From Rhodocyclaceae bacterium (GTDB taxonomy: Bacteria > Pseudomonadota > Gammaproteobacteria > Burkholderiales > Rhodocyclaceae), in NCBI GenBank assembly GCA_016791115.1, contig JAEUNL010000025.1, positions 1 through 52,005 of the forward strand: a DNA stretch of 52,005 nt, written 5' to 3'. A program made the translations under genes and the position numbers. Below, in pieces: positions 39,072-49,952 of the stretch; position 1 is the first letter of the stretch; each line of letters opens with the position of its first letter. The notes below the pieces were generated by a model. The model ran no database searches, was not told the DNA's origin, and saw only the letters and a list, made by a program, of their open reading frames with translations.

Positions 39072-39570
39072 ATACGTCGGCTGGATCGGGTTGTCGCTGC
39101 TGGTGATCGTGCTCGATCAGGCGACCAAGTTCGCGATCACACATGCGATGAGTGTCGGCGATTCGATCGCGATCACGCCGTTCTTCGATCTCGTCCTGGT
39201 CTATAACCCCGGTGCGGCTTTCAGCTTTCTCGCGCATCACGACGGTTGGCAGCGTTGGTTATTCACGCTCCTCGCGGTCGGTGTGTCGACGTGGCTCGCG
39301 GTCTTGTTGCGCCGGCACGCGAACGAAACCTTGCTGCCGCTCTCGTTCGCCCTGATCATCGGTGGCGCGATCGGCAACGTGATCGACCGCATGCTGTTCG
39401 GTGCGGTGATCGATTTCTTGTATTTCCACCTCGGGCGGCACGGCTTTCCGGCGTTCAACGTTGCCGATTCCGCGATCAGCGTCGGTGTTGCGTTGATGCT
39501 GTGGGACCAGTTTCGTCATGGCACGCAGGATGCGCGCAAGCAGGAGATTTCCAAGGAGATGACGCAATGA
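39064..39570 (+). CDS. lspA: Lipoprotein signal peptidase (signal peptidase II)
   Basis: Inner-membrane aspartyl protease cutting prolipoprotein signals after lipidation. 168 aa, four membrane segments. Catalytic aspartates lie in [16 protein letters not shown] and [14 protein letters not shown] (~residues 103-140). The N-terminal VLDQATK motif is present. Its end overlaps fkpB by 4 bp. Confidence 0.97.
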   Translation: MPRYVGWIGLSLLVIVLDQATKFAITHAMSVGDSIAITPFFDLVLVYNPGAAFSFLAHHDGWQRWLFTLLAVGVSTWLAVLLRRHANETLLPLSFALIIGGAIGNVIDRMLFGAVIDFLYFHLGRHGFPAFNVADSAISVGVALMLWDQFRHGTQDARKQEISKEMTQ

Positions 39571-39998
39571 CGCAATCCGTTCAACCCGACAGCCTGGTGA
39601 CCCTGCATTACCGCATGGCACTTCCAGACGGCGAGGAGTTGATCACGACCTTTGGCGGCAATCCGGCCACGCTGAGACTTGGCAACGGTGAACTTGCGCC
39701 GACGCTCGAGCAGTGTCTGAACGGCTTGCCGGTCGGCGAGCGGCGCGAGTTCGTGCTGGAACCCGGTGCGGCATTTGGCCCCCACAATCCGCAGTTGCTG
39801 GAGCGCGTGCCGCTCTCCGCGTTTCCCGCGGATGCGCAGCCAGAAGAGATGTCGATGATCGAGTTCACCGGCCCCGAAGGCGCAAAGTATGCCGGGCTCG
39901 TGCGGCAGGTGCGCGACGGTGCCGCGATGGTCGACTTCAACCATCCGCTTGCCGGCAAGGCAATTCGGTTCGAGGTCGAAATCATCGGAATCGTTTAG
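39567..39998 (+). CDS. fkpB: FKBP-type peptidyl-prolyl isomerase (SlpA-like)
   Basis: 143-aa cytoplasmic PPIase/chaperone with the SlyD-like insert-in-flap layout: LVTLHYRMALPDGEEL, then LGNGELAPTLEQCLNGLPVGERREF, the IF domain, and VDFNHPLAGKAIRFEVEI. Start overlaps the lspA stop (ATGA). Position between lspA and ispH matches the E. coli ileS-lspA-fkpB-ispH cluster. Confidence 0.94.
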   Translation: MTQSVQPDSLVTLHYRMALPDGEELITTFGGNPATLRLGNGELAPTLEQCLNGLPVGERREFVLEPGAAFGPHNPQLLERVPLSAFPADAQPEEMSMIEFTGPEGAKYAGLVRQVRDGAAMVDFNHPLAGKAIRFEVEIIGIV

Positions 39999-40007
39999 GA
40001 TTCAATC

Positions 40008-40958
40008 ATGGAAGTGCTTCTTGCCAATCCTCGCGGATTCTGTGCCGGCGTCGAGCGCGCGATCGAGATCGTCGAACGCGCTTTGCAGATCTACGGCGCG
40101 CCGATCTATGTGCGCCACGAGGTCGTCCACAACAAGTTCGTTGTAGACGACTTGCGTGCAAAGGGCGCCGTTTTCATCGAGGATCTGGCCGACGTGCCGT
40201 CGGGCAGCACCTTGATCTTCAGCGCCCACGGCGTGCCGCAGCGTGTGCGTGAGGACGCGGAGGCGCGCGGTCTGCGCGTGTTCGATGCAACCTGTCCGCT
40301 CGTTACCAAGGTGCATGTCGAGGTTCAGCGCATGCGCGAAGCCGGACGCGAGATCGTGATGATAGGCCACAAGGGTCACCCGGAGGTCGAGGGCACGATG
40401 GGCCAAGTAAAGGATGGCATCCATCTCGTCGAGAGCGTCGCCGCCGTCGACAAGATATCGGTGGCTGATCCGCGGAAGCTGGCCTATGTCACCCAGACGA
40501 CACTGTCGGTAGACGATGCGGCTCAGATCGTTGCCGCGCTCAGGGCTCGGTTTCCCGAGATCGTCGGTCCGAAGAAGGACGACATCTGCTACGCGACCCA
40601 GAATCGGCAGGATGCCGTCAAATTCATGGCGCCGCAGTGCGACGTCGTCATCGTCGTCGGTTCGCCGAACAGTTCGAACTCGAATCGCTTGCGGGAGGTT
40701 GCCACCTTGCGCGGTGTGCCGGCCTATCTTGTCGACAATGCCGATGAGGTCGATCCAGGGTGGATCCAAGGTCGACAACGGGTCGGCGTGACTGCAGGCG
40801 CCTCTGCGCCCGAGGTGCTGGTGAGCGCGGTGATCGAACGTCTAAGGATGTTGGGTGCCGCGTCCGTGCGGACACTCGATGGTGCGCTGGAGAACGTCGT
40901 ATTTCCGCTGCCGAAAGGGCTTGCTAGCGAGAATTCCGGAGCGACCGTTCTGCGCTGA
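40008..40958 (+). CDS. ispH: 4-hydroxy-3-methylbut-2-enyl diphosphate reductase
   Basis: Last MEP-pathway enzyme, reducing HMBPP to IPP and DMAPP with a [4Fe-4S] cluster. 316 aa. The three cluster cysteines are in NPRGFCAGV (~12), [11 protein letters not shown] (~97) and [10 protein letters not shown] (~198); the HEVVHN and SAHGV motifs and the [11 protein letters not shown] substrate loop are intact. Functionally linked to dxs and ispA elsewhere in the window. Confidence 0.97.
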   Translation: MEVLLANPRGFCAGVERAIEIVERALQIYGAPIYVRHEVVHNKFVVDDLRAKGAVFIEDLADVPSGSTLIFSAHGVPQRVREDAEARGLRVFDATCPLVTKVHVEVQRMREAGREIVMIGHKGHPEVEGTMGQVKDGIHLVESVAAVDKISVADPRKLAYVTQTTLSVDDAAQIVAALRARFPEIVGPKKDDICYATQNRQDAVKFMAPQCDVVIVVGSPNSSNSNRLREVATLRGVPAYLVDNADEVDPGWIQGRQRVGVTAGASAPEVLVSAVIERLRMLGAASVRTLDGALENVVFPLPKGLASENSGATVLR

Positions 40959-40980
40959 GGAAGGACTATCCCCAGCGCAG
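40950..40980. terminator. Hairpin between convergent ispH and pilE
   Basis: CTGCGCTG (40950-40957) and CAGCGCAG (40973-40980) form an 8-bp stem over the ispH stop codon. No T-run; probably helps end both transcripts in the 48-bp gap. Confidence 0.4.
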
Positions 40981-41006
40981 ACCCCATTCCTGACGCCGCT
41001 GGCTGA

Positions 41007-41465
41007 CTACTTCCAGCAATAGGCAGCGCCGGTTGGCGTGCCGACCTTGGTTCCGAGGTTGTCCAAGGTCAGTGTCGAACATTTCGGGTCGGCGTAACCG
41101 TCCGCAGGTGTCGCGGTGATCGTGAAACTTGCGGGAATTGGTGGCGAAACGCTGCCGTCGGCTGCGACAATGGCGACGCCGATGTTGTACTTGCGTGCGC
41201 CCTCCGATCCCGACCAGTTCTTCCAACCCGCGGGCGGTGCAGCAGGGGCGGCAGCTACAGCCAGGTACGCGTTGTTCGACGAGAAATAGCGCTCCTGCAT
41301 CTGCGCAAGATCCAACATTGTCGCGCGCGCCTCTGCGCGATTACCCCGTCGTACGTACTCCTGATACGACGGATAGGCGAGCGCGGCGAGGATTCCCACG
41401 ATCGCAACGACGACCATCAGTTCGATCAAAGTGAATCCTCGGGTATGCATGTCCTTGGCTTTCAT
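41007..41465 (-). CDS. pilE: Type IV minor pilin PilE
   Basis: 152 aa. Short prepilin leader ending in G, then the class III signal [25 protein letters not shown] (PilD cleavage between G and F, Glu at +5). The N-terminal helix continues as [27 protein letters not shown]; the globular head has a C-terminal disulfide pair (Cys in PKCSTL and AYCWK). Last gene of the minor-pilin operon, 10 bp after pilY1. ATG 41465 or 41450 (MHTRGFTL) are both possible. Confidence 0.93.
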   Translation of the reverse strand: MKAKDMHTRGFTLIELMVVVAIVGILAALAYPSYQEYVRRGNRAEARATMLDLAQMQERYFSSNNAYLAVAAAPAAPPAGWKNWSGSEGARKYNIGVAIVAADGSVSPPIPASFTITATPADGYADPKCSTLTLDNLGTKVGTPTGAAYCWK

Positions 41466-41475
41466 TGCAAACAGC

Positions 41476-44400
41476 TTACTTCGCCAATTGGCGCCACGTG
41501 AGGCGTCCCGCCTTGCCCGGCAGACAAACCTTCCGGGTGTCGAGACCGGTCCCGCCAGCGGTAAGTGTCTCGCGGAGTGCTTCCTCGGATATTACGTCCT
41601 GTACCCAACGACGGCAATTCCGCTGCGGTGCCAGTTCCGACGGGCATCCCCATCCAGGAATGAAATCTGGACAAGCACGATCGGTAGCGTTCTCCGTCTG
41701 CAGGCGCGGGAGGTAGAACCCTGTCGGGTTGTCCGTTGCGCCACCGTCAAGTTTGACCCCAGAAGGGGGTTGCTTGACCGGCCCGTCCGGGCCATCCGGA
41801 ATGACCGTTAGATCAAATTTGTCCGCTGCATCGATCTTGCCATCGCCGTTTATATCCATCACTCCGGGACTGGAAACTCCTCCGCTCAGGTAGTCGAGGT
41901 AATACAAGCGTCCGACAGTGTTTCCCGTGCAAGGATCGTCGGATGGGGTCAGCGTCGTGAAGGTCAGGATACCTCCCCGAAGCATGGGCAGTTCGGACGT
42001 CGTGCGCTCACCGCTGTCCGGCAGGTCAAATACCCAGCCAAGGTCGGGTTCAGTCCCCGCGATATCGGCCGGACAGAGACCGGCCTGCTCATTGGACTCA
42101 ACATCGGCGTCGGTGTAATTTGGTTTGCATCCAGAAAGGAACAAGTACTCCGTTCCCGCGTCGGTCAGCGTTTCGATGACTTTCTGCTTCTGAAGTTTGT
42201 CGCGACTTGTTACCCGGGTTCCTGCTTCGTCTTCCTTGTCCCAGATACCGAACATGGAATCGACTTTGAACGGCCCCAGATTGTCCGAGGAGTTAATGTA
42301 TGACCCCGTTCCGAAAAGCACCATGTAGCCGCCGAATGGGTGCGGGGAAACCTCGATGCCGGTCGTAATCGGCTGCTTGATGTCGGTATTCGTCGCATCC
42401 TTGTACTTGGCTGCAAACAACGGATCCGGGGAACTGGCTGATCCGAATGCGGGTACCCAGTTGTTTGGGCTGGTGTCCGTCACGTCAATCTTCCAGATGT
42501 TGCCCTGAAGATCCCCGGCATAGATCGAATCTGCCGTGCCGTTCAGGTCGCTGTCGACAGCGGCAACAGACGCCAGGCCGTTTGTGTGAGGGTCGCTCAG
42601 TGGTGTGGTCGGGAACAACAAGGGCGTGGATTCGTCAGGCGATTTGAGTTCAATCTTGAAGTAGTTTGTATCCTTGACCCACTTGTTGCCGGCCCCAGGT
42701 CCATCGATCAGCAGAATGTAAAGGTAGGCCCGGCCGTTGCCGACCTTTCCATCGGTTACCGTACTATTGAAGCCGTTGCCGAAGATCACCGCCCACTTCC
42801 CGTTGTTCATCAGGCGAATCACTGGCTTGCTGAAGGTGTAGCCGAGATCGGGGTCATCGCGATCGGTGAATTCCCACATCACTATGTCGGTCGGATTGGC
42901 TGTCGAGAACTGAGCCGGGTCAGTAACATTCAGCGCGTAGACGCCTTGCCCCCCCGCGTTCAGACCACCCACCAGCACGGTCCTCCAATCGCTCGAACTG
43001 CCGCAAGTTCCGAGGCAGGCTTCGCTGACGGTCGGGCTCCCATCCACATAATACTTGTGGCTGTATCCTGGCGAGGTCAGTTGGCTGAGACGCGAAAAGA
43101 CGGCACTCGGGATGTATGCAAATAACTCCTGTCCAGGCGTTGCGCCAGTTGTGCCCGGCTTGCTGGCATCGAATGCGTGCAGCATTCCATCGTTTGCACC
43201 CACGTAGATGGCGGGCTTACGATTCTTCTTGGCAGCAGCAAAGTCGTTGTAGCCTTCGCCCGGCATGTTCGGTGCAGGTGCACCGACATAGAGCGGGTTC
43301 GAGTTGACGATGTCGCCGAGACGGTTGGTCGTGGTGACACCGTTCGTTGTCCAGGTGCGCGGACGCCATTGCAAGCCATTGGGCTTTTCGTTGCCCGACT
43401 CTCCACGAAGATAGCGCATCCGGTTTGCGCCCTCGTTGTCCAATGTTCCGAACTCGTCCTTGTTCAGAAACGCCTGCTGTCGGCCCGAGAGAGCGGACGT
43501 GAAATTGGTCGGATTGAAGGAGATTCCGCGTCTGGTGTTCGTACCGGTGTCATCGTCTCCGTTCGCGAGCAATCCATCATTGAAGCTCATGATCACACGG
43601 TTGCCCGGAGTCGGGAGCAGAGACGCTGCCTGCCACACCGGTGTGGAGTCGATCGTGCCATTCGTGTTGATCTTGTACGCTTGGACGTCGCCCGACCAGT
43701 GGTTGGAGTCGAAAATCGCGCGATAGATGTACGCCCCATCACCAGTGCGCAAGTCACCGCTGGACTGCGATAGCGCCGAGTTCGTGCCGATTTCCCCGTC
43801 GATGGTGGCGAGGGCTTCCTTGATTGACGCAATCATGCTTGCTGGATCGCCAGCGCGTAACAACGATTTCGGCCAGGCTCCGGTAAAGGTCTGATTGACG
43901 GAGCCGTCCGATTTGTACGAGTTGTGCGTGACGTTCTTCGACCAATCCAAAGGTGCATATGTCGAGGGGTCGTAGTTTTCGGCACCGCCGTATTTCGCGG
44001 CGTACCAGAACTGGGAGTTCACGCCCAAGGATGCGTTTTCCTCCACGTTGATGATGAACGTCTTTACCGACTGGCCCTTCAAACCGGGTGCGCCATTTGA
44101 ATCGCGATATGGCACGTTGTTGGCAAGATCGGTACGGATATCCGTGATCGCGGCCCAATGTGCCATGCCTGCCATGTAGAAACTCGCGGCAGTGCCTGCG
44201 CCCGTTCCCGTCGTCGCCATGTTCGCAATACTCTCAAGGCCCCCGATAATCCCGATATCCCGCGTTGCGTTCATTCCGGCTCGTCGAGCCACCGCATCTG
44301 TTCCGGATGGTCCCGGATCCGGTGCATCGGCGAGACTGCCTTGGTCGGCCTGTTGGCGGGCAGTGGCCGCGCACTGTCCCGGACCATAGCTTGCAAAGCT

Positions 44401-45912
44401 CCCGCCGGGAACATGCTTGTCGCAGTGGGTGAACTGATCTCCCATCGCGATGATGTAGTTCTTCTGGCAGGTGTACTGGATCGGATCGTCGTTGTCGCGA
44501 TACCAGTCCGTGATTACCGGAAAATCGTCGTTGTTGGCGGTCGAGGAATATTGGTAGAAAGCCTGAGTGGGCGGAAGCTTGCGCAGGTAACGCAAGGACT
44601 CGTAATACATCTTGCCGAAGTTGTCGTAGGTCTTGTAACTGCCGCTTTGCCGCCCGAACTTGTTCAGGTAGTTGATGACGCCCGAGTTGTTGACGGCGCC
44701 TCCCCAAGATGAGGTCGCTTCGGTCTCATCTGGGTTCGAGTAGAACGTCCCGTCATTGAGGTTCCATTCCTTGTTGGAATTGTTCACGAATCCAAGGGAG
44801 CCTGAGTATTTGCGCGGGCCGACGTACTTGAGCTTGGAACGCATGACCGCATTGTCGATGTCGGTCGAGTTGTAGTAGGCAAAGACGCCGAAACGCATCT
44901 TCTCGCCATTACGCTGGATTTCGCCAACCGGCTTGTAAACGCTACCGTACTGCTGGCAGTTCTCCCGCAGCGGCAACCCGCTATTGCATGCCTCGACGCG
45001 AACGTTGTATGTGTTGTTGACGTTATTCGTCGTCGTGCTCGTGACGTTGTAAGTGAACTTGGTGTCATAGTTGCGGCAGACGTATTTGCCGCCTGCCGTC
45101 CCGACGTTTCCGCATGTCGTGCTATTGAACGTGGGTGCAACGTTGATCGTCGAGAAGTTGCCGAATGCCGTACACTTGTATGGGTTTCCACTGGTTCCGT
45201 TTCCGGTCCATGTGGTGCATGTACCGGTGCGCGTCGTGCCGTCGACGGTCGCCTTGAATTGACTGCAATACGGTGAAGTCCCTGACCATGACGCGTTGCA
45301 GGTCGTGGTTGCATTGAATGATTGCGGCGCAGTCGTCGTGGTCGTTTCGGTACCGGTCAAGGTCATCTGAATGCCCTTGCCCTTGTTCACCATCGTGTAA
45401 GTCGTGTTGAACGTAAATGGCGCTGCGCCAACGAACTGTATGGTCGTCGGGTTAAAGGTTTTGTCCGGGAAAAGGTTGCCCTGGTTGCTGATGTAGGTGC
45501 GCTCGAGAATCGTGAGCGTAGCGGTATCGGTCGATCGGTTGCCGCCCGTAGTGGCATAGCGGAATGCATCGAGGCCGGTCATCGTGGACCAATTCAGGAA
45601 ATTGCCACTCCATTGACCGGCTCCACATCCGTGGTTGCTAGCAGTTGCGACCGGCACGAAGTGGTCGGCTGGGTAGTCATAGCAGAGATTGGGATCAAAG
45701 AGGCCCTCGTATTGGTTCGCCTTGACATAGGCTTGCCCGTTGTAAGCGGCGGTGATCGCAGTTGGCCATTCAACCGAGATATCAAACAGCACGTTAGACG
45801 GAACGCTGCTGCGCAGATTCAGCGGAATCTCCGCAAGCGTGCCGCCAAGAACGAGTCCTGGCCAGATGGAATAGAGCGTGATCAATGCGGCGAGGCGTTT
45901 GTGGATTTTCAT
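41476..45912 (-). CDS. pilY1: Type IV pilus tip adhesin/assembly protein PilY1 (PilC family)
   Basis: 1478 aa. Residues 1-23 form a signal peptide ([19 protein letters not shown]), then [13 protein letters not shown] typical of PilC/PilY. An N-terminal part of about 900 residues includes a Thr/Asn-rich, cysteine-containing stretch (~160-330) and no evident MIDAS (DxSxS) motif. The C-terminal half is a beta-propeller with [17 protein letters not shown] and calcium-loop-like [15 protein letters not shown]; a second EF-hand-like loop [12 protein letters not shown] lies near the C-terminus. ATG 45912 has GGAGAAG upstream. Acts at the pilus tip in adhesion and retraction control. Confidence 0.93.
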   Translation of the reverse strand: MKIHKRLAALITLYSIWPGLVLGGTLAEIPLNLRSSVPSNVLFDISVEWPTAITAAYNGQAYVKANQYEGLFDPNLCYDYPADHFVPVATASNHGCGAGQWSGNFLNWSTMTGLDAFRYATTGGNRSTDTATLTILERTYISNQGNLFPDKTFNPTTIQFVGAAPFTFNTTYTMVNKGKGIQMTLTGTETTTTTAPQSFNATTTCNASWSGTSPYCSQFKATVDGTTRTGTCTTWTGNGTSGNPYKCTAFGNFSTINVAPTFNSTTCGNVGTAGGKYVCRNYDTKFTYNVTSTTTNNVNNTYNVRVEACNSGLPLRENCQQYGSVYKPVGEIQRNGEKMRFGVFAYYNSTDIDNAVMRSKLKYVGPRKYSGSLGFVNNSNKEWNLNDGTFYSNPDETEATSSWGGAVNNSGVINYLNKFGRQSGSYKTYDNFGKMYYESLRYLRKLPPTQAFYQYSSTANNDDFPVITDWYRDNDDPIQYTCQKNYIIAMGDQFTHCDKHVPGGSFASYGPGQCAATARQQADQGSLADAPDPGPSGTDAVARRAGMNATRDIGIIGGLESIANMATTGTGAGTAASFYMAGMAHWAAITDIRTDLANNVPYRDSNGAPGLKGQSVKTFIINVEENASLGVNSQFWYAAKYGGAENYDPSTYAPLDWSKNVTHNSYKSDGSVNQTFTGAWPKSLLRAGDPASMIASIKEALATIDGEIGTNSALSQSSGDLRTGDGAYIYRAIFDSNHWSGDVQAYKINTNGTIDSTPVWQAASLLPTPGNRVIMSFNDGLLANGDDDTGTNTRRGISFNPTNFTSALSGRQQAFLNKDEFGTLDNEGANRMRYLRGESGNEKPNGLQWRPRTWTTNGVTTTNRLGDIVNSNPLYVGAPAPNMPGEGYNDFAAAKKNRKPAIYVGANDGMLHAFDASKPGTTGATPGQELFAYIPSAVFSRLSQLTSPGYSHKYYVDGSPTVSEACLGTCGSSSDWRTVLVGGLNAGGQGVYALNVTDPAQFSTANPTDIVMWEFTDRDDPDLGYTFSKPVIRLMNNGKWAVIFGNGFNSTVTDGKVGNGRAYLYILLIDGPGAGNKWVKDTNYFKIELKSPDESTPLLFPTTPLSDPHTNGLASVAAVDSDLNGTADSIYAGDLQGNIWKIDVTDTSPNNWVPAFGSASSPDPLFAAKYKDATNTDIKQPITTGIEVSPHPFGGYMVLFGTGSYINSSDNLGPFKVDSMFGIWDKEDEAGTRVTSRDKLQKQKVIETLTDAGTEYLFLSGCKPNYTDADVESNEQAGLCPADIAGTEPDLGWVFDLPDSGERTTSELPMLRGGILTFTTLTPSDDPCTGNTVGRLYYLDYLSGGVSSPGVMDINGDGKIDAADKFDLTVIPDGPDGPVKQPPSGVKLDGGATDNPTGFYLPRLQTENATDRACPDFIPGWGCPSELAPQRNCRRWVQDVISEEALRETLTAGGTGLDTRKVCLPGKAGRLTWRQLAK

Positions 45913-45958
45913 GATGCTTCTCCGATACGAGCGCGTATGCATCCGACAAGAAATCAGA

Positions 45959-46531
45959 TCAGGGGATGTAGTTTTCCTGCAGCAGTGTTTGTGCAGTGAG
46001 TCGACCAAAGCCGATCGACGTGATGCGGTAAATGGTCGAGCATCCCGGTTTGCTGACAGACTCTCCTGGAATCTTGGCGCAGGTGTTCTCGATGTAGTAG
46101 CGCGGCTGTTGGGCGACCATGGCAATCGCCGGCGTGCCGGTGGTGCCCGCTCCAAGTTCCGCGCTTGGTGCCTCAGTCATGGAGTAACGATCCTGGATCG
46201 GCGCCAGTGCATCGCACTTGGCATAAGTACAGTCGCAGAGTCCGTCGGTGCAGGTCGTGTTGAAGGCGTAAGGGTCCACTGGCTTCGCTGGCTTGTCCCA
46301 ATATCCGTTGATGCGGATTTCGGCGTCACGCAGCGCCGCCTCGGCCGCCGCAAAGGCGATATCGAGGTCCCGGAAATTCCGGGCCAGTTTTTCTTCGGTG
46401 GTCGTCGTGCCGACGACACCAATGCCGATGACCGTCAGGACGATCAGGAAGATCAGCGCAACGACCAGTGCTGCGCCGCGTTGGGTGGCGAGGACAACGC
46501 CACGGCCAGTAATCAGGTAACGGGATCGCAT
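45959..46531 (-). CDS. pilX: Type IV minor pilin PilX
   Basis: 190 aa. Prepilin-like leader then RGAALVVALIFLIVLTVIGI, lacking the usual Glu5 as is common for PilX, which sits at the pilus tip complex. AARNF-type segment EEKLARNFRDLDIAFAAAEAALRDAE is diagnostic. Four cysteines in the middle (CTDGLCDCTYAKC) and two near the end. 46-bp gap to pilY1, 8-bp gap from pilW. Confidence 0.9.
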   Translation of the reverse strand: MRSRYLITGRGVVLATQRGAALVVALIFLIVLTVIGIGVVGTTTTEEKLARNFRDLDIAFAAAEAALRDAEIRINGYWDKPAKPVDPYAFNTTCTDGLCDCTYAKCDALAPIQDRYSMTEAPSAELGAGTTGTPAIAMVAQQPRYYIENTCAKIPGESVSKPGCSTIYRITSIGFGRLTAQTLLQENYIP

Positions 46532-46539
46532 GTTGTTCT

Positions 46540-47463
46540 TCACTTGCAGACTGAAAAGTTGCGCAGCGAGATGTAATTGGAGAACTGCAGGCGTACGCGT
46601 CCATCCGTCGCTGTCGGACTGGTGAATTCGCCCCCCGCACTGTCCTGGTTCCCTGTGGCGTCGTAGTTGGCGCCGAAATGGTTGAATGTCTTGGAACTGC
46701 GATCGCTGCCCGTCTGAGTCGGGGTGCGTAGCACAAACGACACCAGCACACCACGGACATCGTCCCACGACGTTACCTTGTTCGATGGCACGTAGCGGTT
46801 GGCCACCGTGTCTCCGTCGGTATCCTCGGCATAGAGAAGTTGCATGCTCTCGACGCCGGGGATCAGGGCAAGGTTGTTGTTGACGCCGGCGGCCGGACTG
46901 TCCGTCTTGCAGAACAATGTAGGCTCGTTGTTGTTTGCCGGATCTGCGGCCACGTAGATGGTGTCTTCAATTGGAGAACCGTCGGCCTTTCCTCCTCCGC
47001 GCCGAACCGCATTGCCAAGGCAATCAAGCACAACACCATCCGCAGCCGTGTGAGCGGGATTGTCCTGTCCGAAGTAGCGGACCGTGATGGTGTCGCTGCT
47101 GTTGAGCACGGTCTCAGTGGCCCCTCCGCCAAGGTCGACGGTGGTTGCATTGTTGGTCGCGCGGATTTCGGCACCCGTCGGATCGCTGGAGCAGAACTCC
47201 TGTGCGCGATGACCAACGAAATTGAGCGGATAGGCTGATGTGGTGTCGCGAAATCCTGCGCGCCGAATGGAACGCGACAACAGATCGAACCCGAACCGTG
47301 CCGATTCCTCGAGCCTCGATATATCCGTCTGTGCGCGCTGGGCCCCGATGCTGGAGGAGTAGGCGGCGAAGACTACGAGACCGATCAGAAGACCGATGGT
47401 CATCGCGACCATCAATTCGACGATCGTAAAGCCGAATTGCCGAGAAGGTTTCAGGAATGTCAT
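46540..47463 (-). CDS. pilW: Type IV minor pilin PilW
   Basis: 307 aa from ATG 47463 (MTFLKPSRQFGFTIVEL). Class III signal FGFTIVELMVAMTIGLLIGLVVFAAY with Glu5; then the PilW pattern ISRLEESARFGFDLLSRSIRRAGFRD. The large globular part contains ADGVVLDCLGNAVRRG and a C-terminal NFSVCK. Forms the initiating tip complex with PilV, PilX, FimT and PilE. Confidence 0.92.
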   Translation of the reverse strand: MTFLKPSRQFGFTIVELMVAMTIGLLIGLVVFAAYSSSIGAQRAQTDISRLEESARFGFDLLSRSIRRAGFRDTTSAYPLNFVGHRAQEFCSSDPTGAEIRATNNATTVDLGGGATETVLNSSDTITVRYFGQDNPAHTAADGVVLDCLGNAVRRGGGKADGSPIEDTIYVAADPANNNEPTLFCKTDSPAAGVNNNLALIPGVESMQLLYAEDTDGDTVANRYVPSNKVTSWDDVRGVLVSFVLRTPTQTGSDRSSKTFNHFGANYDATGNQDSAGGEFTSPTATDGRVRLQFSNYISLRNFSVCK

Positions 47464-47471
47464 GGAGCGGC

Positions 47472-48023
47472 TCACAGATTGGTTCTCACGCAGTCCCACG
47501 TGGCGACCTTGTCCCCATCCTCGTTGGTCGAAACCTGCCAGATTTGCCCTTCGACCCAGCAGACCTTCACGACGAACGGGCCGGCAGGATTCGCTGCCAC
47601 TGCATCACACGCCCAATCGCCCGGATCGCCGTCGTTCGGCGTGGCATCGCTGCAGACGGTTCCGCGTCCTTGCGGCAGCATGGCCGCGAGGCGCGCAGAC
47701 CACATCTGGACGTCATTGGCATACATGGCGTTTGTATCGCAGCCGGCCTGCTTAAGGCAGTTGGTGGTGCTGGCGCCGGTGGGGTTCTGGAACTTCGCAA
47801 GGATGAGGACGTTGCTACGCAGCGTGTCTGCCATGCTGTAGGCCTGCTGGGCCGCAATGGTCCGATAGTTGGACGAACTCGTGAGCTTCAGGCTGTTGGT
47901 GATCAGTCCGAGCATCCCGAGGAGGCCGAAAGACAGAATCAATATGGCAATCAACACTTCAAGCAGCGTCGCGCCGGATTGCCCGGATCTGCTGATTCCA
48001 TTCAATGTAGACGGTGTCGTCAT
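47472..48023 (-). CDS. pilV: Type IV minor pilin PilV
   Basis: 183 aa. Class III signal SGATLLEVLIAILILSFGLLGMLGL with Glu5. The following segment YRTIAAQQAYSMADTLRSN is typical of PilV. Three cysteine pairs in the head (CLKQAGC, VCSDA...WACDA, CWV...DC). 8-bp gap to pilW, 10-bp gap from fimT. Confidence 0.92.
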   Translation of the reverse strand: MTTPSTLNGISRSGQSGATLLEVLIAILILSFGLLGMLGLITNSLKLTSSSNYRTIAAQQAYSMADTLRSNVLILAKFQNPTGASTTNCLKQAGCDTNAMYANDVQMWSARLAAMLPQGRGTVCSDATPNDGDPGDWACDAVAANPAGPFVVKVCWVEGQIWQVSTNEDGDKVATWDCVRTNL

Positions 48024-48033
48024 GGAGAGCTTC

Positions 48034-48609
48034 TCAGGGGCACGTGACCTTGCTTGCGGTCGGTCGCCCCGTTGCCGCGACGATGACCGTGCGACCAGTC
48101 TGGACCGCAGGATCGCAGAGGAGGAAAGAACCTCCGGTCGCCGGATCGAGGCCGCCGTAGGGGCGAAACGAGATATAGGTCGTATTGGAAAAGCCGGCTG
48201 CGACCAGCGTTCTTGAGCCGCCCAGTGAATCGGTTTTTTTCAGAATCTGTTCTGTAGCGTCGCGCGTGCCATTCGAATTGGTATCCACGAACACGATTCG
48301 CCCGCTCTGCCACGCGTCGCCTTCGCCGGTGCAGGTTTCGAGATCGGCGCTTGTGCAGATCGTGACCCGCGCACCACGTGTCGCAGCCTCGCTGCGAGCC
48401 AGCGATATGTCGGCGACGAGGTCGTTGATCTGCGCCGTGAGCCGGTTGTTGATCAGGTAGCTGCGCAGATCCGGTACTGCGAGACCGAGCAGTATCGCCA
48501 GCAGCGCAATAGCGACCATCAACTCAATCAACGTGAAGCCCGTCGCGTAAGAGCGCGCCGGGGCTGGCTTACCAAGATCGCGGAACAGATGGCGTGTGCA
48601 GGAAATCAC
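48034..48609 (-). CDS. fimT: Type IV minor pilin FimT/GspH family
   Basis: 191 aa, first gene of the minor-pilin operon. A basic 24-residue leader ends in TG, then [24 protein letters not shown] with Glu5; GspH/FimT-type C-terminal domain with NRLTAQINDLVADISLARSEAATRGARVTIC and IVFVDTNSNGTRDATEQIL. FimT proteins can bind DNA for natural transformation; the C-terminal basic residues are few here. Divergent from the TonB-like gene. Confidence 0.9.
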   Translation of the reverse strand: MISCTRHLFRDLGKPAPARSYATGFTLIELMVAIALLAILLGLAVPDLRSYLINNRLTAQINDLVADISLARSEAATRGARVTICTSADLETCTGEGDAWQSGRIVFVDTNSNGTRDATEQILKKTDSLGGSRTLVAAGFSNTTYISFRPYGGLDPATGGSFLLCDPAVQTGRTVIVAATGRPTASKVTCP

Positions 48610-48654
48610 GATAGTCCCTGTGCGTAATGATCCTTTCTAACAGTGCGGTCATCC

Positions 48655-48660
48655 TATAAT
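48655..48660 (+). promoter_or_regulatory. -10 box of the TonB-like gene
   Basis: Perfect TATAAT 35 bases before the GTG start of the TonB-like gene. The -35 region (TTTCTA with a 15-bp spacer) is poor, so an activator may be needed. The 85-bp divergent gap also serves fimT. Confidence 0.45.
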
Positions 48661-48694
48661 CGTCTCGACAACCCCTTCAATGATGGAACGATGA

Positions 48695-49489
48695 GTGGCA
48701 GTTTCTTCCCGACATGCGGCTGATTTGCTCGAAACAAGAGCAGCGTACTGGCGGCTGAGGGCCTGTCTGGCGGTGTCCCTTTTTGCGCATGTGGTGATGT
48801 TGCTGCCGACCTGGTCATCGCTCGGGCCGTTCCGGCTAGACGGGGCGGGTCGGTTGCAGGCTGCCACCGTGCCGCCGGTTGCTCGCGTGGATGCGGTCTT
48901 GAAGAGGTCTATCGCCTTGGAGCCTGCCCGAGGGCCAGACGAACCACGGAGCGAGACTGCAGTGCGAACCCCGATTCGGCAAGCGGCTCAAGGCTCGGCT
49001 GCAAGCGAGCCGTGGGTTCGGCTTTCAAGGGACATGCCGGCACCTCCTGACAAAGGCGCCGGGCATGAAAATGAGCGTGAAGTTCCGGCTCCGGCAGCGC
49101 GTGCACTGCCATTGCCGCAGTACTTTCCGCCTGAGCAACTTACCCGGCAACCGGTGTTGCTCGACGATCTCGAAGATGCCTTGCGTGAGCCACTCGAGGC
49201 CGGATTTCGTGGGCGCCTGGTCATCCGCCTGTTCATCGATGCGGCGGGAAAGGTTGATGGCGTGCGGGTGCTAGAGACCACCATGCCGACTGAAGTCGAG
49301 GGTTTGGTCGTCAAGGCTTTTTATGTCGCAAGATATCGGCCGGGAGAAATCGAAGGGCAGGCAGTAAAGAGCGAGATGACGATGGAGGTCGGCGTTTCTA
49401 CGATGGAAGGCGGGCCGTTACGATTGCCCAGCCGTGGAGACATCGGACAGGAGCGGCAGCTCGGCAACAAGGCGCAATCGCTTCCGTAG
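48695..49489 (+). CDS. TonB-like energy transducer
   Basis: 264 aa. One N-terminal membrane anchor (RACLAVSLFAHVVMLLPTW, residues ~21-40), then a long proline/arginine-rich periplasmic spacer, then a C-terminal TonB-type domain (FRGRLVIRLFIDAAGKVDGVRVLETT...VVKAFYVARYRPGEIEG, ~175-250). No exbB/exbD is adjacent. GTG start at 48695; a GGAA lies about nine bases upstream. The transported ligand and the receptor it serves are unknown; it need not relate to the divergent pilus operon. Confidence 0.8.
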   Translation: MAVSSRHAADLLETRAAYWRLRACLAVSLFAHVVMLLPTWSSLGPFRLDGAGRLQAATVPPVARVDAVLKRSIALEPARGPDEPRSETAVRTPIRQAAQGSAASEPWVRLSRDMPAPPDKGAGHENEREVPAPAARALPLPQYFPPEQLTRQPVLLDDLEDALREPLEAGFRGRLVIRLFIDAAGKVDGVRVLETTMPTEVEGLVVKAFYVARYRPGEIEGQAVKSEMTMEVGVSTMEGGPLRLPSRGDIGQERQLGNKAQSLP

Positions 49490-49746
49490 TCGATTGCTCT
49501 GTCCTGGATACTGGGCCTTGGCGTTGCATGCCTCGCAAGGCAGGCAGAGTGTGCATTCCAGAGCAGGTATGCCCGCAGATTGCGAGATGCTGCGCATCAG
49601 ATCAATGACAGGCTTGGGCCTCCGAGGCGAGCGGGTACGTTCGAACAGCGTCGGCGACTCTGTGTCGGGGCTGCTGCTTCAGCGACGCTGTGCGGCCCGG
49701 CCGACATTGCGGCAGTTCGCCGAGGCTGGCATAATGCGTCCCCTTC
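49490..49746. other. Gap between TonB-like gene and tRNA-Thr
   Basis: 257 bp. I see no supported gene. An open frame overlapping the tRNA is an artefact. The tRNA promoter is presumably in the last 60 bases (TTCGCCG...CATAAT near 49730). Confidence 0.4.
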
Positions 49747-49822
<76 letters not shown>

Positions 49823-49930
49823 AAGAAATCAAGCACTTACAGCAGATTTTCAGCCGCTAAAAACCACTCGCAAAAGTCGTGTAGGCGCCAGAGAAGGCGC
49901 CAACCGGGAGCCGCGACGCCCAATGCAAAA

Positions 49931-49948
49931 AGCCGGCTTTCGCCGGCT
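49931..49948 (-). terminator. Intrinsic terminator for the leftward prophage transcript
   Basis: On the minus strand AGCCGGC-GAAA-GCCGGCT is followed by TTTTT. It lies beyond the repeat-bracketed gene and would end transcription before the tRNA. Confidence 0.75.
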
Positions 49949-49952
49949 CATC

